DNA of 64,000 bases, taken from assembly GCA_902806565.1 (NCBI GenBank), contig CADCXA010000029.1, positions 1,302,001-1,366,000 of the forward strand. Reading direction: 5' to 3'. Source of the stretch: Hypoxylon rubiginosum (taxonomy: Eukaryota; Ascomycota; Sordariomycetes; Xylariales; Hypoxylaceae). Positions 54,401 to 64,000 of this stretch are shown here, one piece after another. The position numbers and the translations under genes are program-made. Position 1 is the first letter of the stretch; each line of letters starts with the position of its first letter. Under the pieces are notes generated by a model. The model made no database searches, had not been told where the DNA came from, and was given only the letters and a program-made list of their open reading frames with translations.

Positions 54401-55004
54401 ATTTTATTTATAATAAACGTTTTTACTAAGATATTAATAATAATTATAAAAAAAAAATAAAGATGCAATATATATTATAAGATTTATTACCGTTTTTACT
54501 TTAACTTAAAATCTATATATTTATTATTTAATATTACGTTAATAAAAATAAAAAAATACTTATTTAAATATTTAAATAATATAAGTTTATTTATTATTTA
54601 CTGGAAAAATTATTTAATATAATTAAAAGTAAGTTATATAAATATTAAGTTAAATAAATACCGTATATATTTAAATTATTTTTTTTTAAAAATATATTGT
54701 TATTAAGTTATATAATAATAAATAATAAATAATTAATAATAACTAAGTTATAATATTTATAAAATATTTTAAAAAGAAAAAAAAAGTTTTTATTTAGTTT
54801 TAATTATTAAATAATTTTATAAAAATATAAGATATATTAATTAGTTTTTATATATTTTAATAAAAAATTAAAGGTTTTTTAATTAATAATATATATAAAA
54901 CTTATATTATAATATTTATATTATATATTTATAAGTTATAAAAAATTTATTATCTTTTATTTTTTATTATATTTACGTTAAAAACGCCGACTTTTTTAAA
55001 CTAG

Positions 55005-55080
55005 TTATTTTTAAATTAACCATTTTTAAATTAACTATTTTTAAGTTAATTATTTTTAAGTTAATTATTTTTATTAAATT
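55005..55080. repeat. 15-bp tandem repeat, about five copies
   Basis: Units ctatttttaagttaa, ccatttttaaattaa and ttatttttaagttaa. C/T and G/A variation between units. Confidence 0.7.
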
Positions 55081-58000
55081 AGTTATTTATATCGAACTAA
55101 TTTTAATTATTAATTTTTAAATTTAAAAGTAAAATAATATATTATATAATAACTTAATATATATATTTTTATTAATATTTATTAAAAATTTTTATTTAGT
55201 TTAAATAAAATTATTAATTATATTAATAAAAGTTATAATTGTTTTAATATAATATATATTTTATTAAAGAAATTAATATAAAAAGAAATTTTTAAACTAA
55301 TTAATAATAATAATTTTAGTTTACTTTTAATTTAAAAAATATTTATTAATTATTAAGTAAATAAATTTATTTTTTAAGTTTAAAAGCATTTTATTATAAA
55401 AAATAATAATATATTAATAATAAAAATAAACTTTAACTTTAAAATAAAATTAAAATTAAATAAGATTAATATTATTAATATTTTAAAAACCATTTTAAAA
55501 TTTAATAAAACTATTATAATTAATTAACCATTAGTATATAATATATATACTTATAAATAAAAAGTTAATTTATCGTTAATTAAGTTTATTAATAAAATTT
55601 AAAAGTGTTAAATAATAATAATAATAGCCACCACCATTTTTAAAAAAATCTAAAAATAATTTTTATTTTTAATAAATATAATATTAATTAATATATAAAA
55701 GTAATAAGGTTTAAATATTATTAAAAGCTTTTTTATAAATAATAATAATTTATAAATAATTATTATTATATTAAATTAAATATTATACTTTTAAATTTTA
55801 AGTAAATTTATATTAATTTATTATTTTATATTATTATATTATTATTAATTAATTAATTTTTTAATATTAACATTTTATATAAATCACCGAATATTTTTTT
55901 TAAGTTAATTAATAAAACTATAAATAATAACTAAAAAATATTATTTATATAAAATTATAATATTAATATATATAATCTTTTTATTTATAACTTGGAATAT
56001 AAAAATAATAATAATTTATAAATAAAATATTATTTTTAGATATATTTATAAAAACCGGCGTTATAATTTTAAAAAAAAAATATTTCACCGAAATTTATTT
56101 ATATTTTTTTTTCATTAAAAGTTTAAATATTTTTAATTATTATATATATAATATAATATATTATAATATAATAAATATTATTATTATTAAAAGTATTAAA
56201 ATTTAATATTAGTTTTAAATTAAAATAGTTAAAATAATATTAATATATAATTATAAACGTTAATATAAATTTATTAAAAAAAGTAATATAATAATATAAT
56301 AGTAAATTATTAGTATAATTATTAAGTGAATATATAAAAAATAAATTTAGAATTTAAAAATAATATATATATATAATAAATTAAATAAATATAAAGATTT
56401 AAGTAAAATTTATAATATTTAAAAAACTTAATAAATTAGTTTTATATATATTTTTATTATAAATTTATAATTATTTAACTAATTAAAATAAATAAGGTTA
56501 ATTATTATTAAATAATAATTTTAATTAAATAAATAAACTATTTTTTAATTATATATAAATAATAATACTACGTAATAATACGAAAACTAAAAGTGAAGCT
56601 ATTAATTTAACAATAAAAAAAAAAAAATATTTATAAATAATAAATAGCTTTAAAATAAATAAAATAATAATATTTAAAACTAATATTTATAATTAATAAA
56701 TATATATAATAATAAATATATAATATAATATAAATAAATAATATAAAAAATAAAACTATTATTTATAATAACACTCGGTAAAAATAACTTAATAATAATT
56801 AAATAACAATTTAATAATAGTTTATTAATAATTTAAATATAACTTAAAAATAATTATAAATTTATTATATTTTAACGTAAATTACTTTTTATTTTTAATA
56901 TATTTTTTTATTTAATAAAAGCTTAATATATTAACATTTAATTTATAATTTTAAAAGTATATTATAAATATTTTTAATATATTAAAATAATAACGTTTAA
57001 ACCATTTATTAAAACTATATATAATAATAATAAAAATAATATAATATTTTTTTTTAATATATATATTAATTCTCGCGTACTTAAAAACTAAATATTAATA
57101 AAATTAATAAATATAAAAAGCATTTTAATTATTTAAAACTTTTATTTTAACTATAAATATTTCCATGATATTTAAAACTTTTTAAATTATTATTAAATTA
57201 TTATATAATTATTATTAAGCTATTATTTAACGCCGGTTTAACTGTTTTTTAATTATAATTAATAAAAATAAAACTTATTTTAAATAAAAATTTCATTAGT
57301 TAAGTTTTTATAAGTTAGTTAATATTAGTTTTATTATTAATTAATAATATTTAATTGGTTTTTTAAAGTAAAAAAAACATATTAAAAAAAATTATAAACT
57401 TTTAAATATATTTATAGGTTAAAATACCAGTAAATATTATAATAATTTAATAGTAAATAATATATTAATTATTATAATATTTTTTAATAATTAAATTTTA
57501 ATTTTTTAATATAATAATAACGTGTAAGTTAAATTAAAACCTAATTAACGTTTAAAAACTAATAAATTATAAAATATATAATTAAAACTATGTTTAAATT
57601 TAATATTATCTTGTTTGAAGAACATTATATATAATATTATTTTTAAAATTAAAAAAAACGTAAATATATTAATAATTATATAAAAAATTTTAATTAATAG
57701 TTATAATTTTAAAAATATTAACACGATTTTTATATTAAAATAAATACGTAAATTACAGTTAAATAATAACTTAATTAAAGTTAAGTAATAATTAATAAAT
57801 ATAATTAATTTACCACCAGTTTTTTTTATATTAACTAAAAAATCTATTATTAAAAATTTATAAAATACTTTTTAAATATTAGTAAAATAAATACTAACTA
57901 AATAATATAATGTTTTATATAAATTTATTTTTATAAAAAGTTAATATAATATATAATTTTATTATAAATTTAAATAAACTATTATTAAATTATTATTAAA

Positions 58001-61000
58001 TTATTATTTAATTATTATTTAATTATTATTTAATTATTATTTAGTTTAATTTACTAGTATTAATTAATTATAATTTATAAAAACCTAAAATTATTATAAT
58101 AAATTTAATTATAAATTAATTTAAAATTAAAATATAAAAATATTTATATTTTTAACTTTATATTAACTAACTAATAAATTAAATATATAAATAAAACTTT
58201 TATAATATAATAAAAAAAGACTTTTTATTATTAAATAAGTTTTATATATTTAAAATAAATAATATTTTATTTAAATATTTAAAAAATAATAAACTTGTTA
58301 TTTAAATAGTTAAAAAATAACGGTTATTATACCGTGTTAAGATACTTAAAAAGGTGAAAATTAAAAAGAAAAAAAAAGTAATAAAAATAAAATAATTTTA
58401 ACATTTAATTAAATATTAACATTTTAAATATAAATTTAATTAATATTAAATAATAACTTAAATAAAATTAATTATAATAATTATATTATTAGTTTTTAGT
58501 TAATATTAAATAATAATTTAATTAAAGTTAATTATAATATTAATTTTATTAAATTAAAAAAACCTAAATCTAGTAATTTTTTATATTTTTAAATACTAAT
58601 AATATTAATAAACTTTATTATTAAATTATATTTAATAAATAATATTAATTATATATTAATAAATAATTAAAATAAATTTAATATAATTATCGTTTAATTA
58701 AACGATTAATTAATAGTTTTTTAATAATTAAATATCGTAATAAATAATAATAAGTTTAAAAATAATAACGATTATTATTTTATAAACTTATTACTTTTAT
58801 TTAAAAATTAAAACTAAAGTTAAAAATAATAAGGCCAGGGCTAATATTATTAAAAATAATAATAATAATTTTAAAAATAACTTAATAATTAATAAAAATA
58901 ATAAAATTATTAAAAATATAAAAGTTAAACTAATAATAATTAAATAAAAATTAGAAAATAAGTTAATAACAGTTTAATAATAATAATTAAATAAAAGTTT
59001 AATAATTATTATTAAAAAACTTAAAAAAAAAAGATATAACTTATTTATATTGTTTAATAAATAATAAATAACTAAACATTAAATTAAAAATATAAATATA
59101 TTTACTTTTAATTTAAATAGATATCTTTTATATAAATAAATTAAATATTAATATAATAAATTAATTTATTTATATATTTATTAAAAGTTTATTTACATTA
59201 AAAATTATATTAATTTATTTTAATTTTTATATAAATTTATATAACTTTTATTATTATTAGTTTATTTATTAGTAAATTTTTTTTTTTATAATAATAAATG
59301 TTATAATTATTATAAATAATAATTAATTAAAAATTATTAATTATTATATTTATTATGTTTATTAATTATATTAATTAATATAAAAGTAATTTTACGTGTA
59401 TATTTATATTAATTATATATTATTTTAAGATTTTTTTAATATAATAATTATTTATTTAATTATATTTAACATATAATATTCTAATTAATAAACTTAAATT
59501 TTATAAGAAATTATATATATAATTTATCTTTTTAAGTTTAATTTATTAAAATAAAATTTTAAAAATATATCTTCTTTTATATATATTTTTTTAAGGCATT
59601 ATAACTAAAAAAAATAATGTTTTTATTTAGTTTTTAAAACTTATTTATAATATTATTAAATATAAAACAAGTAATATTAAAATCTATATTTATTTTAATA
59701 TTAATGTTATTAAATTTATTATTATATTTTTAAACTTATTTATATTTTTTATAATTTTCGTTATTTTTTAAATTAAAAAAACGTTTTTTATAAACGTTTA
59801 AATTATATAAACACTTTTAATAATTATTAAACTTAAACTTAAACTTATTAAACGTTAATATTTTATTACTTTAAATAAAATAATTATTATTATTAATTAA
59901 ACTTAAACTATATATATGTTTATTATTTTTATTTATAAATTAACTGTAACTTTTTTTAAATTTTAATATAAGTTTATTTTAAATTTTATATATGTTTTTA
60001 TTATTATTATAAATTTATACTAAATAATAAAAATATAATATAAAAATAATATATATAATTTTTAAATAAAACATATTTTATATAAAACAATTAAAAAGAA
60101 ACTTAATTTTAACATTTAAAAAATCCTAGTAAATATAATTATAATATATTATATATATATTATATAAATATCTTATATTTAATTTAATAATTTTAAAAAT
60201 AAAAATATATTAATTATTTAACTTTTTTAAAATAATAATAAACTTTTTATAATTAAATATATAATAAATATTATTATAAAAAAAAATATATTATTTAAAT
60301 TATTAATAAGTTTATTATTATTTAATATTCTTATATATTATTTTATATAATTAATATTAAATTATAATTTAACTTTTTTTAATATTAAATATACTGTTTT
60401 TATTTTTATATTATATTATATAATTTAATAAATTTTATTATAATTAATAACAACCATATAACCAGTTAAATTAATTAATAAAAAAATAAATATAAATATA
60501 ATAACAATTTATTAAATAGTAAAAAAAAAAAGTATTAAAGTAATTTTTATTAATATATTAAAAAAATTAATAAAAACGTTATCTAAAAATATAATAAAAC
60601 GTAATAAAAAAATATTAAAAACATAAAAAAACTACTAGTTATTAAAAAAAAACGTTATAATATATAACTTTAAATTTATTATAATTAAAACCTAGGAATA
60701 TAAAATAAATATAAAAATAAACTTATATAATTAAAAACATAAAAATAACAGGTTTTTTAAATAATAATATTATTAGTTACTAATAATATAATAATTAAAA
60801 CAAGATTAATATCTTAAAAACTTTTAAAATATAAAAAATATAAAATATTTTTATTAAATATATTATTATAAAGTTAAACGTTTTTAATTATAATATAATA
60901 AATATATATCACGAGGTTATAATTAATATTATTATAATTTAAAATAAAAAAAAATAAAAATGGTTTTATATATTTAAAATAACTAAGATATTTAATATTA

Positions 61001-64000
61001 ATTATTAATTTTATAATAAAATTAAATTAATTAAACTTTAATTTAATAACTTTAATATTAATAATATTTACCGGTTATATAAACTTTTTAAGGTAAAAAT
61101 CTAGTAAAAACTTATATAAAATATAAAATAAATTTATCGCGGAAAAAAAAAAAACCTTAATATTATAAATTAAAAATAATTCCGAAATTAAAGTTATAAT
61201 AAATATAATATTTATTAAAAATTAATATTTAATAAAAACATAAAATATTTATATAAATGGTTTTAATATTTATAATATTAAATAAAGATTAAATAATTTA
61301 TTAAATATTATTTTTAAGTTATATTATAATAATTTTTTATTAAAAAATATAAACATATTTTTAACGTTTTTTATAAATAATAAAAAATACTAAAAATACG
61401 TTTATATTTATTTTTAAAGATTATATAATTTCTTTAAACTTATTTATATTTTTTCTTTAATTTTTTTACGTTTTATAACTTTTTAAATATAACGCGTATT
61501 TAATTTTATATAACGTTTAAATGTTTTTTTTTTTTTTTAAATAATATTAATATATAACTTAATTAATATTAATTTTTAATTAATTTAAATTTATTAACTT
61601 TTCTTATACGACATTAAAAAACTTTTTCGCCTTTTTTAAACTTTAAAAAATCTTTTAGTTTTAATAAATCCTTTAATTTTTAAAAACTCTTTTGGTTTTA
61701 TTTTCTCTAGCTTTTTATTATAAATATAATTTATTTATTAAATTCTTATTATAATAATTACTATTATTAAATTAAAAAAACAGCTATAAAAGCTAGTAAA
61801 TAAAAATAAAATTAATAATAATAATAATAATAAATACACTAATTTTAATTTATATAATTAACTAGTATTTAATATAATTTATTTTAACTTTTTTAAACTT
61901 AATTAAAACCTTTTTATAACTTTAAATTAAATATAAATAAATTATTTTTCAACTTTATTTTATTTATTTTAATATATTTTATATACTAATAAATATAATA
62001 ATTAGTTTTTATTAATAAATAATATAAAATTAATCGAGTTTATATAATAAGTTTTAATTAAAATTAAAAATATAAAAGTTAATATTATTATTATTTAAAT
62101 AATAATAAATAAAAATGTATTTAAAACTTTATATCTTAATATATAAATTTTATTAATAATTTAATAAGTTTTTTTAAAATAAACTATTATTTTAAATATT
62201 TAATATATAAACCAAGGTTATTATTTTAAAAAAATCAAGCTAAGTGTAATATTAATTATTAATTATAAAAGTAAATTAAAAAGGGTTTTTTAAGTTAATT
62301 AAAATTTTAATTACTTTTAATTATTTATATATAAATATATAATAATATTTTATTTTTAAAATAAAGTTATATTTAATATTAAGTAAAAAATAATATATTT
62401 TAATATTATATTATTTTGTTTTAATATTTAAATAATATATATGTTAATTATTATTATAATAATAATAAAAAAAAATACTTTTATTAACTAAATATATAAT
62501 AAAAATCTAAATTTAAATAATAATATTTAATTTTTATAATAACTATTATAAAACAATTAAAAATAAATAATATATTTATAATTATTTTTATATTAATATT
62601 AACTTATAATATTTTATTATTAGTATTTAATAAAAATATTAAACTTATAATAAAATAAAAGCTTACTATTATTTTTTTTAAAAAAAAGTTAAAAAAGTTA
62701 AAAATCACTATAAATTAAATATTTATTATTATTTTAAATATTAATAATTAAATATAAAACAAGTTTTTTTTTTTAAAATATAAAAATAAATTAAGTTATT
62801 AATAAAAAACATTATTAAACTAATAAAATATATTATAAAAGTTATATTATTTATTTATAATATTAATATTATAAATATTAATTTATAATAATTTATTATT
62901 ATATAATTAAACTTTATAATATTTAATAAAATTTAATTATATTTTATAAAGAAAATATAAAAACTATTAGTTTAAAACTAAAAATAATTAAAAAAGATTA
63001 TTAGATTTTAATAGTTATTAACTAAGTTTTTTATTTATATTAACTTTAAACTTTTAAATATATTTAAATTAATAAGATATATTTAAATTAATTTTCTTTT
63101 AAAAACTAACAACGTTTTAAAAGATAATATAATTAATTTATATAATTAAATTTATTTGTATAAGGATTAAAAATTATTTTAAACTATTTATAAACTTTTT
63201 TATATTTTATATAAATTTTAATAAAATTATATATATTTATTTAATAAAATTACTATAAAAATAAATAATATATAATAATAAAAGGCTAGTTTTAATTAAT
63301 AATAAACTTTAATAAAATTTATATAAATATTAAAATATAATAATATATATTAATTAAAAATAAGAAAAATAATTAAAATTAAAAGAGATATATAAGATTT
63401 TTTAAAAATAAAATAATAAATAAAAAAATTAAATAAAAAATAGGAAAGTTTAATAAATAAAAAAAAATATAATTTATATTTTTTTAATTAACACTTTTAA
63501 AACATATTATAATAATATATTTTATTATAAAAAAAATAAATAAAATAAAAAGTTAATTAAAAAAAAACGTATATTATAATTAATTATATAAATATATATT
63601 TAGGTAAATATTAAAAGAATATTATTAGTATTTTTTTTTTTTGATTTTATAAAAAACAATTAATTATAATTAAACTAAAATATAAAAATAAAATATAAAC
63701 ATTTTTTATTTTACCTTTTATTTTATTTTTATTTTATTTTTTATTTTACCCTTATTTCGCTTTAATTTATATTATTAGTAAAAAAATTAAAATTTATATA
63801 AAATTTAACATTAAATTAAACATTTTAAAGTTTTTAATTAAACTAATAATAACTTTTAGTTTTAAGGAAAAAAATTTTTTATAAAATGTAAATAAATAAA
63901 AAAAGTAATATAAATTTAAGTTTATTAGTTATTAAATTATAACTAATAAATATTAAAATTAAATTTATTAAATTATAAACTTTAAAAAATAACGTTAATT

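Larger units (their letters stand above)
37956..64000. repeat. AT-rich, RIP-mutated block 3
   Basis: 26 kb of A/T-dominated DNA with no sustained coding frame. It contains several degenerate tandem arrays listed separately. The frames at 45420-45623 (minus) and 49106-49291 (plus) are products of simple repeats. I could not recognise LTR pairs or protein motifs by eye here. It runs off the window end. Confidence 0.7.

Overview
The window looks like a filamentous ascomycete (Pezizomycotina) chromosome region with a strongly two-speed composition. Three very AT-rich blocks (about 1-5620, 13745-35312 and 37955-64000) have no sustained coding capacity. Their few remaining C bases are mostly followed by T, C or G rather than A, which is the footprint expected of repeat-induced point mutation (RIP) acting on transposons. 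Two islands of normal composition sit between them (about 5625-13740 and 35313-37950). They carry spliced genes with fungal short introns: GT donors, CTNAY-type branch sites and AG acceptors.

Island 1 (5625-13740) reads as a small fungal ribosomal-peptide (dikaritin-type RiPP) locus. At 10165-10425 on the minus strand is an 86-residue secreted precursor with a signal peptide and two imperfect repeats, AVPDVFFYNW and AVPDIVFVGW, each followed by a KR processing site. Around it are three spliced genes of the UstYa family (DUF3328). Each has an N-terminal membrane anchor and two HxxHC motifs: gene A (6449-7589, minus), gene C (8379-9245, minus) and gene B (11361-12597, plus). All three reassemble into complete frames of 261, 232 and 273 residues. 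By analogy with ustiloxin, phomopsin, asperipin and epichloecyclin pathways, the precursor would be secreted, cut at KR and oxidatively cyclised by the UstYa proteins. Genes A and B share a complex intron that only makes sense as a twin intron (stwintron). The island is bounded on the left by the C-terminal remnant of a probable HET-domain gene (5688-6260) and on the right by a 5'-truncated short-chain dehydrogenase/reductase (SDR) gene with an in-frame stop (12748-13741).

Island 2 (35313-37950) holds the N-terminal Rossmann fragment of an SDR gene (35313-35526, minus). Divergently from it lies an apparently intact three-exon FAD-dependent monooxygenase (36195-37569, plus, 423 residues). The two SDR pieces are on the same strand and face each other across the 21.5-kb AT-rich block, but whether they are two halves of one gene is not settled.

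The AT-rich blocks hold nested, mutated LTR retrotransposons. A 153-bp direct-repeat pair lies at 21980-22132 and 29589-29741, with a purine tract just before the right copy and a degenerate Ty1/copia-like protease remnant near 25535. An outer direct-repeat pair of about 200 bp lies at 21058-21254 and 35107-35312, the right copy abutting the SDR fragment. Several degenerate tandem arrays are also present. I saw no tRNA, rRNA or CRISPR. All gene models are hand-built from the sequence, and product names rest on motif recognition only.
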